NCBI GenBank assembly: GCA_030686995.1
Contig: CM060698.1
Location: forward strand, 137,455,106-137,519,105
Length of the DNA: 64,000 nt
DNA from: Artemisia argyi
Lineage: Eukaryota; Streptophyta; Magnoliopsida; Asterales; Asteraceae
Direction: 5' to 3'
A program made the position numbers and the translations under genes. Of the stretch, positions 15,038 to 25,939 are shown piece after piece. The notes below the pieces were generated by a model. The model searched no databases. It was not told where the DNA came from and saw only the letters and a list, made by a program, of their open reading frames with translations. Numbering within the stretch: the first letter of the stretch is position 1; each line of letters begins with the position of its first letter.

Positions 15038-15076
<39 letters not shown>

Positions 15077-15340
15077 ACAAACTGAAACCATGAAAGATCA
15101 ATATACGCTAAATATATTGTACGAAAATATAAATTAAAAAAAAAAGATAAATAAAAAGTGCAAAAATTGCTTGATACTGAAAAATATAAACCATTAATTC
15201 CATTAATAATTTGATGGTTATAGTAAAATACATTCTGATAAATAAAAGAAAGAAAGCAAAATACAATAAATTTCTTTCTTCAATCCTAATATTTCAGATT
15301 GCATAAAGCTTCCCAACAAAAATACAATATTGTTAAAATG
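14890..15340. repeat. Diverged inverted copy of repeat R
   Basis: Words such as atcttatttca.attata and aaactgaaacca match the inverted R copy at 16.5 kb, interrupted by a poly(A) run (about 15041-15074). Like that copy, it abuts the 3' end of a minus-strand ORF of about 100 codons. I see no gene between 14579 and 15344. Confidence 0.5.
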
Positions 15341-15344
15341 TAGT

Positions 15345-15647
15345 TCACATTTCTACAATTTGTTTGAGAAATCCCATCTTCATATCAATAATAGCCCTTA
15401 TTTTGCTAATTATATCTTCGAGTTTTCTCATCATTTCAATGTCTTTTTCATTCAGCATCAGATTGTATATTAAACCTTGCTCATATAGTTTTGACTTGGG
15501 TAGTTTGCTTATTTCCTCCATGTTATCTTTTCTTTCATTTCCATCATCAAGCATCGTCCTCATGAAGGATGTTATACGATCTATTGTCTTCACATCAGCA
15601 TCAATATCTAGGAATATCTGATCAATGATATGTTGTTTTGGATCCAT
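15345..15647 (-). CDS. Short coiled-coil ORF, 100 aa (paralogue of 16959-17273)
   Basis: Starts MDPKQHIIDQIFLDI and ends QIVEM-stop. It is heavily charged and helical (EEISKLPKSKLYEQG, EKDIEMMRKLEDIISKIR). It aligns with the ORF at 16959-17273 over LPK..(S/E)..LY and (D/K)EME..(R/N)(K/E)L(E/R)DI. Both sit on the minus strand directly before a copy of repeat R, so each looks like the short left-hand gene of a transposon with R as its end. No enzymatic motif is visible; an adaptor or DNA-binding helper role would be speculation. Confidence 0.5.
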   Translation of the reverse strand: MDPKQHIIDQIFLDIDADVKTIDRITSFMRTMLDDGNERKDNMEEISKLPKSKLYEQGLIYNLMLNEKDIEMMRKLEDIISKIRAIIDMKMGFLKQIVEM

Positions 15648-15879
15648 TGACGTTTTGTTAAGAATGGAGTAGTTATGTTAGAGTTTGTTTATAAGTTTAT
15701 ATAATTTTTATTCAGTGTGTGGGAGTTTTATAATGTGTGAAAAATGGAAGTTGGATGGTTGTGATAATTATGTGTTTAAAATTGTGTATAGGTTAAATGA
15801 ATTTAAAGTTTCAATGTAAATATATAACAAACTGTTAATTTAATTTTTGTATTAGCATGTTTAGTTTTTTTATATTCTC

Positions 15880-16960
15880 AAATAAAGTCATTTAATTTCA
15901 CACGCTCAATGATTGTAAGCTTATAAATTTTTAAAAAAAACATCTTTTTAATATTATTAATTCACAAAACAAATGTTCGGCTAAAATAAAGTTACATTAT
16001 AGTAGTAAAACATATTGGGGATTGCACGTACCACTAAAAAAAGCATTTTGGAATGTCATTTTGCACTTCGTTACTAAAAATCAGATGTAGATCATACCAC
16101 ACCAGACATACTTGTATATCCGTCATTTTAATATTGGAATTAACATTTTAATATATTTTGTTAGTTACCTAATATAATGTTATTAATAAAAATATTGGAA
16201 TTAATATTTTAATATATTTCCTAACCAAAAATATAAGTGATAAGTATTAAAGAAAAAAACAAACAAAAATAGATAAAAAAAATAACAATAAAACAATTAC
16301 ATGTAAAAACGTAATATTTTAAATTAAAAATAAAAAAATAAAAAAAAGTAGGGATCAAGTAAACAAACAGGCGGCGTACACACTTCCCCTGAACATCACA
16401 TCCATCAAATCTCTGAAACACTATTCAACAATAAAATACTTATTAAATACTCCAATATAAAAAAATAATGAGTATGCTGAAAAAATTAATCAAACTTCAT
16501 AAATCCCTCTCCGCTGAAAATTTATGGATTACAACTATCTTATTTCAGATTATACTATAAACTGAAACCACAAACTGATATTTTCTATTCACAAACTGAA
16601 AAATAATGAGTATGTGTAATCCACAAACTGAACCCTGCATATTAAACCATGTGGTTGTTCATTTTATATTTTATATTCAGCATGTGTAATCTACAAAACT
16701 GAAACCAACATCTGAAACCATAAAAGTTTATTGTTATTTACTACTTTTTGAGTACTTTAAATTAAATAACAAATTTATATCAGATTACAATATAAAACAT
16801 CAAAATAAAATGTTTATACATCATATCATCATATATGCTGAATGACATGCTGAACAATAATAATAATTTAATGTATAACATAACTCATACAACTTAATAT
16901 TATATTAATAAAATTCATATTGAGTTACATACCAAAATAAAATTACATTGATAATTCTTT
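15880..16960 (-). repeat. Repeat R, copy B (inverted), probable left TIR
   Basis: The reverse complement matches copies C (23.73-24.18 kb) and D (29.88-30.47 kb) from the inner edge gtaattttattttggtatg to the gtacgccgcctgtttg core, and copy A (8.29-8.99 kb) further outward to about 15880. It lies at the 3' end of the minus-strand ORF 16959-17273, mirroring the position of copy C at the 3' end of the plus-strand Ulp1 gene. That is the geometry of long terminal inverted repeats in a Mutator-like element. Confidence 0.7.
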
Positions 16961-17273
16961 ACATATTCTTAATATTTTCAATAAACTTAACATTCAGATT
17001 CATATTTTCTGATGTGCCGTTTTCAATATCCCTAAGTTCGTTAAGCACTTCCATTTCTTTAGTACGAACTTTGATGAGCAAGTCTTCTGTCTTCTTATAC
17101 AGATCTGAACCTTCTAATTTCGGAAGAAGCTGAATGAGATCCTGTCTTCCTTTTGCTGTTTTTATTATTTGTTCCAGAATCACGTTTAGAGACTTTGCTT
17201 TCTCCAATTGTCGGTCTGTTTCTTGAATTGCTTGAATGCTCATCTTCAATTTGAAAGCGTTGTTTTCTGCCAT
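16959..17273 (-). CDS. Short coiled-coil ORF, 104 aa, beside Ulp1 gene
   Basis: Starts MAENNAFKLKMSIQAIQ and ends ENIKNM-stop; almost entirely helical and charged (ETDRQLEKAKSLN, LLIKVRTKEMEVLNEL). It is divergently oriented to the Ulp1 gene that begins at 17980, with about 700 bp between the starts, and terminates within the inner edge of repeat R. A paralogue lies at 15345-15647. The recurrent pairing with R suggests a transposon passenger or helper gene. Function unknown. Confidence 0.5.
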   Translation of the reverse strand: MAENNAFKLKMSIQAIQETDRQLEKAKSLNVILEQIIKTAKGRQDLIQLLPKLEGSDLYKKTEDLLIKVRTKEMEVLNELRDIENGTSENMNLNVKFIENIKNM

Positions 17274-17639
17274 TTAGCTGTTGCAAAAGAAATCTCCTTT
17301 TTTGTTGTTTTTTTTTTATGCTTTTTTATGTGTGTGTTGATATTTAGTGTATGTTGATTTATATAGAAAAAAAGTTTCAGTTTTGTTAGGTCTAGAAGTT
17401 TAAAGGTTACTCATGCATTTTTATGGATAATGACATTATGGACTTGTGTTGAGGCCCAAAAATAATAAAATTAGAAAAATACGTGTTCAACTGTCGATAT
17501 ATGTTAAGATATACGTTTTTTTTCAGTTTATTTGTATATTTGGATGTAGAATTTATTTTGTGATTTAAATGTATTATTCGTGATAATAATTATTTTAAGT
17601 TTATTTTTAAGTATACCTGAACCGCTATATATTATTTTA

Positions 17640-17770
17640 GACGTTGACCGGTACATAGCATTTCACACAAAAAACACAAAAAGAGTATAAAAATAATATT
17701 AACTTTAATATCACATTACATTTTAACTAGTTTAATATTTTAATATCACACTATATTAAAAAAAAGAAAA
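17640..17770. repeat. Dispersed repeat copy 2 (matches 5318-5500)
   Basis: Begins gacgttgaccggtacata and runs through gagtataaaa, attaacttta and atcacattacat; close match to the copy at 5.3 kb. It lies about 210 bp upstream of the Ulp1 gene start and may hold part of its promoter. Confidence 0.7.
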
Positions 17771-18309
17771 AAATTAAATCTGTTGCGTTTTTGTATTTGT
17801 TTAATGGGTCGGGTATCCACAATCAAATAAAAAATTATTAATTTTCTTTCTCTTAGATTCAATTCAAATCCCTAAACACACATAAACCCTAAAAAAAAAT
17901 ATATTAAGTTGAATAAACAATTCTGAGAAAATTAATCAAATATCGTAGTGATAATAAAAGAAAGTTAAATTAAAACTTGATGTCGAAGAAAAAAAGAAAT
18001 CATAATTCAACAACAAATTCTGTTCTTCAAATCGCAGAGTTATTAGGTATAATTTTCTAATATTCTATAAATTTTTATTGTAATTATTATTATTATTATT
18101 TTTCTAATTATATTATTTTTATAGGTGTCCTGATTACTTTAACAAAAACAAGAAGAAGATCAGAGACGAAGAAGATAAATTTTATTAATAAACTGTTAAA
18201 GTCTTTTAATGAAAATGAAAAGCCTGCAAGAAGAAGAAGAATAAGAAGAAGAAGAAGAATACAACGATTAGAACAAGGTACTTTTGAAAAATGCATATAT
18301 TAATTGTTT

Positions 18310-18490
18310 AGGAAAATTATTTGATATATGATATGTATTACGATATATGATATGTATTACGATAGTAATCTATTGTGATATTGTTTTTGTTATATGATAT
18401 GTATTACGATATATAAAAATATAAGTATGGTATTGCGATATTGTTTTTATTATATGATATGTATTAAAATATAAGAATGGTATTGTTATA
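18310..18490 (+). repeat. Intron tandem repeat (gatatgtattacgata)
   Basis: Repeats of ttatatgatatgtattacg and aagtatggtattgcgatat in intron 2 of the Ulp1 gene. The reverse complement is the unit of the large array at 33.8-35.0 kb, which lies in an intron of the minus-strand transposase gene. Both copies therefore have the same orientation relative to their gene. Confidence 0.85.
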
Positions 18491-18794
18491 TTAAATGATG
18501 TTTGTCTTTAAATAATACAGATATTAATTGTTTAGCATAATTCAGTTAAGTGTTTAGAGTCAATTTAACAAAATAACTACATGATGTATTCTTAACCAAT
18601 AAGTGTTTAGCATGATGTTTACGCTTAAACAAATAGATTACCATTTTGTTTTTAGACTTATGTTTTCTTTTGTTTTGTTTATTTGTACATCCTTTTGTTC
18701 AGCTTATTGTTACAAGAACAATTTGAATATGGTGTCATTTTCATTTGCACTTTTTGATAGTTCTATCAATATACACAAACCATATAATGGTAAC

Positions 18795-18796
<2 letters not shown>

Positions 18797-18835
<39 letters not shown>
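18797..18835 (+). repeat. T39 tract at a splice acceptor
   Basis: 39 T residues run directly into the cag acceptor of exon 3 of the Ulp1 gene. A second tract of about 44 T (20805-20848) starts right after the exon 6 donor. Both are length-unstable sequences at splice sites. Confidence 0.9.
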
Positions 18836-20227
18836 CAGAACAAGATTATAATGAAGATGATAATAGTAAATCTATTGATATTGAAAACACTGATGATGAA
18901 GAAGATGATGAGCCTAACGAGTATGACCTTATTGATGATATTGAAGAAGAAGAAATTCATTATGATGATGATAATGAAGATGAAGAGGAAGAATATAACT
19001 TTGATGACGAAACTAATAGTGATGAAGAAGATTCTGAGGATGATCAAGATAGTGAAGATTATGATTATGAAGAATTAGATGAACAAGAAGAAATAAATAA
19101 TGAATGTAATGAAAGAAATGAAGAAATAGAAGATGAAGCAGAAAAGGGGATAGAAGGTTTCGAATTTAATGTAACAGAAGAAGAAGAACAGAGAGAAATG
19201 ACACAAGTAATATCGCAAAAGAGATGCTCTATAAATGATTCATCAAAGATTAATCAAGACAATTTAAAGAAACTTAAGTTGGATAGTATGAAGCGTCAAG
19301 AAGTACCGGTTGAAGGTGAATGTTCTAATCCTAATTTGGTGAAGAGTAATGATGTGTTTAAAAACAGGGGTTCACCAACTCAGTTATTTAATGCTATTAG
19401 ATTCTTAAAAATAGATTCTAACTCGTGCAGTGTATTAAAAAATATGGGATTTGGAAGTTTACTTGATTTAAAAATAAATATAATTCCAAGTAGATTGGGA
19501 CAACATGTGGTTCAAAGCTTTGATGAATCGACAATGACCATCAAACATTGGAGAGGGGATATTAAAATTACAAAGGAATCAGTCAAAGAAATTTTCGGTT
19601 TCCCAAGTGGTGGTTTACAAATAAATCCACCAGAAAGAGTGAAAAGTGAAGATGCGTGTATTAAAAATTGGAGAAAGCAATTTTCTTTGTTGGAGAAGGA
19701 TACAATAAAAGTTAAACCAAAATCTGTAGTGCAAAAACTAATAGATGCAAAGGACAGAGGAAAGTTGTTCAGAATTAACTTAGTTGTTTTGATAGCGACT
19801 GTGTTATTTGAAGCTATGAAAGATGGAACATCAAATCAGAGAATCTTATATTCTATTTCATCTGAATATGATAAGATTAATAAGATGGATTGGTGTGGTT
19901 ATTTGATTGATTGTCTAAAGAAGTGTAAAAAGGATTGGAATCCTAACAACAAGAAATCATATTATTGTGGACCTTTGACATTTCTTACGGTAATTACACT
20001 TCTTTTTTTGTTTCATTTATTCTTCTTTTATACATACATATATCTCAATATTTAATAACAAAAAACCAATTATCTTTGCAGCTTTTTTATGTTCAAAAGA
20101 TAGAGTGCAATTTCATAAACGTAGATCATTCTCAACCTGCTTTGAAAACATGGAATACAGAATTGCTGAAGATGAGAGAAACAGCAGAGTTTAGTTACTT
20201 GGTGGATAAAAGTCATTGTGAAATACC

Positions 20228-20760
20228 AGAGTCTGTTGAAGACGTGTTAAATGTTACTCCAAAACCTCTTGATTTAAAGGTATTCTTTATTACTAAATCT
20301 GTTTGTTTAATCAAAACAAAAACTTATTCCATATATTTTATAAGTTGTGTAATTGCTTTCAGGGTAAGCAGGAAAATGCAGAGAAATTAGATCATATTCC
20401 AGTTAAACAAGTAAAACAAGCTTCAGCTGAAAAAGGTCAAAATGTGACATCAGAGTCCAACAAACAAGTATGTTTCTTTCACATTTAATCTGTTAATAAT
20501 ATATATTTGTTTAAAAAAATATATATATATTAATGACTAGATTGTATATTAGTTTAAAGATTAATGTTATTCCTAATAATAATTAAAATAAGTCTGTTAA
20601 AGACATATTAAATGTTACAGCTAAACTTGTTGATTTAAAGCTATTCTTTCTTACCAAATATGTTGGTTTAATAAAAATAAAACTTATTTCATATATTTCA
20701 TTATTTGTCTGGTTGCTTTCAGGGGGAGTTGGAAAACACAAAAAAATTAGATGCAATAAT
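20228..20760 (+). repeat. Tandem duplication of exon 4 end, intron and exon 5 start
   Basis: The stretch at about 20228-20400 (gtctgttgaagacgtgtta through gatttaaag, the intron and the exon 5 start) is repeated at about 20590-20760 (gtctgttaaagacatatta and so on). In the second copy the donor-side gatttaaagg has become gatttaaagc, losing the GT. Only its 3' half now serves as an exon (20723-20803). This shows how the Ulp1 gene gained an exon. Confidence 0.8.
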
Positions 20761-20799
20761 CTCTGAAGAAAAAAAAGTTCTATTAAAGAAAATTGATGA

Positions 20800-20850
<51 letters not shown>

Positions 20851-22237
20851 CTTGCAACTAAAATGAATTAAGAATATTAAGCTAATATATTAATGAAAAT
20901 TAAACAGGGTTTCATTCGGAAAACGAAGAATAATTTGTTTATGTTGGAATCATTGATCAAAGAAATGAAGCATTATATCAAAAAAGGATTGTCGAACTTT
21001 CCGAATTCTAAGGAAGTTGAAGCTTTAAAAGATGAATGGGATCGTGTAATAAACACCGCAAAAAGAGTAAAGCTTAATCCAGAATGTTCAAACATTGAAA
21101 ATTCAAGGTCTGAATCAGTTTTTTTGAATAATGAGGGAAACTTAAAAAAAAAAGTTAATTTGCGTCATCAAGAAAGGAAATTTGATTTTACAAAACATGA
21201 ATAAAAAATTATTGAAAAAGAAAGGCATACTTTTAACGAAATACCTTCTTTTGATTTGGGTTTTGATTTCACTTCACATCCTGTTGAAGAAGTAACACTA
21301 TGTAAGTCGTTAGAAAAAGTGAATTTGACTCCTCCAGAAGAAAAATCTAAACCCAATAAAATAGAAATTGTTTCTCTTTTAACACCTCCCGAAGAAAATC
21401 AAACCATTAAAGAAAAAAATGAAATTCAAGCATCGACAGAAGAATTTAATGCAGCCAATGCACTATTCAGTATGAGCAAAAATCCTATGTAAGTTTTAAA
21501 CATTATTTTTATTTTATTTTTTTATTTTTTTATTCTAATTGTATTTTAATACTTTTGATAAATATTTATAGGGACATAATTTTCCAGTTTCAAGATGCTG
21601 ATGTTGGAGTAGAACGTACTATGTTTGAATCGTTCTATTATGAACAATGGATATATTCTGATGTTATAGATATGTGGTGTATCTTACTTAATTGTGAAGA
21701 ATTCAGAAGATATAACTCAAAACAAACAAAATTGTATTGCAATACACACGTTACGGTATGTTTATTATGTTTTTTTAATAACAAAATAGTATTTAAAAAT
21801 AAATATTTAGTATTAATTTTATTTTATGATATCAGCCACTATCTATGACTGATGAAAATATAACAAGAAATGAAAGATTTGAAAGTTTTGAAGAAGCTCT
21901 GTTTTTAGCTGCATGCCTTGAAGATAAATCTGTAGCTAATTTAGTTAGTGTGGATTTGGTAAGTTACTCATTTAAAAATGTGCTTATAGTAGCTATAATA
22001 GTATAGAATAACTGATTATGTATAAATATTAGTTTCAATGGCTTATTTTTTTGAATATGAACACAGGTCTTTTTCAATATTCTTCGGGATTCACATTACT
22101 ACATAGTTTGTTTTGATCTAAAGAATCTGAAGATTGAGATTATCGATAACAGAATAACAGATTTGGAAGTTTTTTATGAAGCTTCTAAAATTTCTGAAAT
22201 TGATATGATAAAGAGAATTTATGGAACTCTGCCACTA

Positions 22238-22381
22238 GTTCTGGTAAGAATTCATGTTTACTATTTCTAAAACATTCAGTTATTTAATTTCATAACCTGG
22301 ACCTTCGAAACCTTGTAGTTCTGGTAAGAATATGTGTTTACAATTTCTAAAACATTCAGTCATTTAATTTTATAACCTGGA
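22238..22381 (+). repeat. 80-bp tandem duplication including a splice donor
   Basis: The text gttctggtaagaat through taacctgga, which includes the exon 10 end and its GTAAG donor, occurs at 22238-22301 and again at 22318-22381 with few changes. The intron (22244-23180) holds no ORF of interest; the later text actgtttggatcaagcgtg resembles the starts of the repeats at 44.05 and 47.9 kb. Confidence 0.85.
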
Positions 22382-23731
22382 TTGCCCTGCGTTAGTGAAT
22401 CTGTGGAGATTCTATAGGATTGGATTTGAGGTCTTTGGTTCATGGTTTTGCAGGATTGCATTTTGTAAGTCATAAATCTCATTTCCTTATTTCTACTGTG
22501 ACATACCTTATTCATCTTCTGATTGATTTGTTTATGCTTATTTGATGTTCCTTGGTTATAATATAACTTAAGATAGATAGTTTGTTAATTTAAATTTATA
22601 AAAGTAATACAGTCAAATTAGTATAAATTGCTTTCTTGGTTATCTGTGTTTGCAGCCTTCATTTCTGTGATATTATAGACTCATGAGACCATAATAAGAT
22701 AATTAAAAGCAATCATAAGGTGTCAGGAATTTGTCTGATCTAAAATTCAAAAATCGAGTCTGGTTAAGGACTGTTTGGATCAAGCGTGTTCAGTGTGATA
22801 CAGTGGTTTTTAGTGGGTAATTGTTATTGATATATGTTTCATTAGATTTAAATAAGATATCAAAACCATAAAAACCCAGGTTTATTAAAGAAAAAGTCAA
22901 AATCACTAAAATAACACCTCACAGTTAACTGTGTGGTGTTTTGAATACTATAAACCCTCACATAAGGTTATTACCAATAGCTTAAGCCTAAATTAGCTTT
23001 ATTTAAGCTTATCATATCTTCTATAATCATCTAAGATCAAGCAAAGTTCATATAACTCAAAGTAGGAGTATATCTAAAAAAAGTCAATAGCTTTCTCAAG
23101 AACATTAAATCATTTAATTTCAAAATTTCAATGAAGTAAAATTTAATATTCATTAACATTGCTGTTTTAATTTTTTTCAGACAAACTTTTTCTGTGAGTA
23201 TTTGAAGAAGAAAAATCATCCAAAATTTCAAATCATGAAACTCTGTAAGCCTAGTATATTGAAAATGCCTTGGAGAACAAGAAGAAATGAACAAGATTGT
23301 GCGATTTTTGCAATGAGACATATGGAGACATTCAATGGACAAAAAGTTGAAGAATGGAACTCAGGATTCAAAAACGAAGGTGTTGAACAACAAGGCCAAA
23401 TCAGGACATTAAGGAAGAAATATGCAGCTAAAATCCTTCTTTCCGATTATAATATACATAGAAAAAAAATAATTTCTGAATCAATTGAATTTTTGAGTTT
23501 TAGTCCAGAAGAAAAACAACGTCGTTTAAAAGCAAAAACTCAAAGGTTCATTGAGATGAGATTTATGACTTCTTGGAAAGGTAAAGGAAAATAAATGAAA
23601 AAGCCCTGAGAAAATTCATTTCCATTTTAATCTGAAATTGTGTAATTTTGCAGATAAACATTAGTGAATTTCGATAATGTAAAAGAGTATGAGTTTTATT
23701 CAATGAATGTTTATCCTAAATCTTTAATTTT

Positions 23732-24178
23732 ATTTTGGTATGTAACTCAGATACATTCAATTATTAGTGTTTTTCAGAATATCATTCAACATCATATGAT
23801 GATATGATGTATAAACATTTTATTTTAATTTTTATGATGTAATCTGATATAAATTTGTTCACTTACTTTAAAGTACTCAGAAACTAGTAAATAACAATAA
23901 ACTTTTTATGGTTTCAGATGATGGTTTCAGTTTGTAGATTACAAATGCTGAATAGAAAATATCAAACAAACCAAATAAATGGTTTAATATGCTGGGTTTA
24001 GTTTGTGGATTAAACATACTGGTTTAAGTTTAGCAATAAGAGTTTATAGTATAATCTGAAATAATATATGTATAATCCATAAATTTTCAGCTGAGAGAGA
24101 TTTATGAAGTTTGATTATTCTTTATTTTCTTTCAGCAGAAAGATTTTGTAATTTTTTTCAGCATACTCATTATTTTTA
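23732..24178 (+). repeat. Repeat R, copy C (forward), probable right TIR, truncated
   Basis: Closely matches copy D (29.88-30.32 kb; roughly 95% identical by eye) from gtaattttattttggtatg-like text to cagcatactcattatt, then the match stops. It begins about 140 bp after the stop of the Ulp1 gene and is inverted relative to copy B, so it fits the right end of that element with its outermost part lost. Confidence 0.75.
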
Positions 24179-24436
24179 AAATAATATTTCTTAGTATTAT
24201 TGTTATTATTATTATATTAACTGTCATCATAACATAAAATAAACATACCAAAGTTCACTTAAATTACCAAAGTCTTAGATTAATACACTTCATAATTACG
24301 ACCTAATTATCCAAAGTATTAGATTCCTAATTTACCAAAGTCTTTTATTCCTAAACATCCACGGTTCATAATTAAAACACATAAAAATTTAGTTTCAGAT
24401 AGTTGCAAAATGAAACAAACTTTTTCCATATCATGA

Positions 24437-25939
24437 TTAACAGACATGAAATTCTGCAACTTTAACTTCTTCTCCTTCAACAACTTCAACAATTGTGTTA
24501 ACAAGCTTTAAACGCATCATCTTACCTTCCTTGAAATTGCAAAAACCTGCAAATGCCCCCCAGTTGCCAGTAATTTTCACATGCTTAAACCTTGATGGTC
24601 TGCTTCTGTCAGGAATTGTTTTTACTTTCATTGGAAACCTCTCATCCATAGTAACAAGAATTGCCTTTTGGTATGTGTCCATAGAGTGTGAGAAGGTGTA
24701 ATCAACTGGTATTGTCTAACATCCATATATACAGTTGGTTAGAGTCGTTAAATAACAAACTTAAAATATTTTATCATAAACATACCACAATTTTTTTATA
24801 ACTATTTTTATATACTTACCAATTGGTAAAAGACGCAAACAGATGCAGTTAGTTCAGCATAGAAAACATCAACTTCATTGTTGTGACTGGTATGTCCTTT
24901 CCATAAGCATGAATGTTTTGCTCTCTTGTCTGCGATTAACGATTAATAACAATACTTAACTTCTTACTGATGAATTTATTTGTATTCTTGCTATTATAAT
25001 GAACAACATAAATATTAACATAATAGATATACCTTCGATGGCATATGGTGGTATGGGATGAGAAGGTAACCTCAACATTGTTGGTAGAATAGTTTCTTCA
25101 TGAATGCTCGTTCCATTAGCTAAGAATATGGCAAGATTCAGTTTGTTGTTTTCCAAATTTGTAAAAACCATCATCTGTCCCCTAGCAATTTGCAACTCAG
25201 CAACAAGTTTGTCCCATCTTTTACCGAACAATCGGTTTGACCTTGCAACACTTTCCGGATCAAGTTGTACCCTTTCATGTATTACTTTGTAACTCTTTCC
25301 ATTTGCATAAATTTTGAATGTTTTTTTCCATATGTCCTGCAAGAAATCTCCCGGTAGAATCTACAATATCAAGCATATATTTAGTTTTTTATAATGCCAT
25401 TAAGCTTATATGTACATTTTAAAACGATATATAACAAAAAAAATACCTGTCCATCAGTTGTGCGCCTAACCAAGCATCTACTCACCCTGTTTCCCACTAC
25501 ACGTCTTTCATAACCTGGAACTTCGATACCCTGATCATTATATCCTGTCACATAAAATGTGCTATCCGCCTCTTTCACAAAGTGCAAAGTACTAACAAGG
25601 GAAGGGACATTGTCCTCAACAAATTTAGCCCATTCATCACCATACAAATCAACCTTGCTTCCATCATCCCTTAATAAACATATGTACCTGTACCTGTTGT
25701 TGCCATGGATGAAAATGTATTTTTCTCCATTGTAGAAGTGTTCATAGAAAACATTTGGTAAAGTCTGCACACAATTGAATTATAAATTGTTATCATATTA
25801 TATTGCGATATTAGTTATATTCAAAAGATAAAAATTTAACAAAAAAAATAAACGAAATATACGTGAGCTAATATGGATTGCCTACCTGGAAAGCTGCGTT
25901 ACTTTCTAAATCAAATCTGAAAAGGAATTGCTGATCCAT
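24437..25939 (-). CDS. B3 DNA-binding-domain protein (REM-like), 362 aa
   Basis: Five exons join in frame: 25939-25886, 25764-25447, 25360-25033, 24929-24820 and 24715-24437, totalling 1,089 nt. The start MDQQFLFRFDLES is preceded by an A-rich leader. Three B3-like units are visible: residues about 5-120 (YGDEWAKFVEDN, then DSTFYVTGYNDQGIEV), about 125-235 (GKRWDKLVAELQIARG, then LNLAIFLANG) and about 275-360 (KITGNWGAFAGFCNF, then MRLKLVNTIVEVV). The W-x2-F/L-v-x-x-N/L core followed by a strand of the form F-x-V/I-x2-f/y/n-x2-G is typical of B3 domains, which bind DNA in plant transcription factors; multi-B3 REM proteins are common. No stop or frameshift was found. It has a broken paralogue at 6.1-7.5 kb. 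Nuclear location is inferred. Confidence 0.65.

Larger units (their letters stand above)
17980..23594 (+). pseudogene. Ulp1/SENP-like cysteine protease gene of a MULE (one in-frame stop)
   Basis: Eleven exons join with GT-AG borders: 17980-18046, 18125-18277, 18839-19989, 20082-20279, 20363-20467, 20723-20803, 20908-21488, 21572-21755, 21836-21958, 22067-22243 and 23181-23594. They sum to 3,234 nt, exactly 1,078 codons. A basic arginine-rich start is followed by a very acidic region (about residues 75-170), a domain with HWRGDIKITKESVKEIFGFP, coiled-coil exons, and a C48-type peptidase end: His in RDSHYYIVCFDL, Asp/Asn in IIDN, Cys in NEQDCAIFAMRHME. Such proteases cut SUMO-like conjugates; in plants, Ulp1-like genes are carried by some Mutator-like elements (Kaonashi type). 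The only lesion seen is TAA at 21202-21204 in exon 7, well before the catalytic exons. R copies flank the gene in inverted orientation. Confidence 0.75.

Noticed and set aside
18835..19078. Hydrophobic ORFs on both strands near 18.9 kb
   Set aside because: Shadows of the GAT/GAA-rich acidic exon of the Ulp1 gene.
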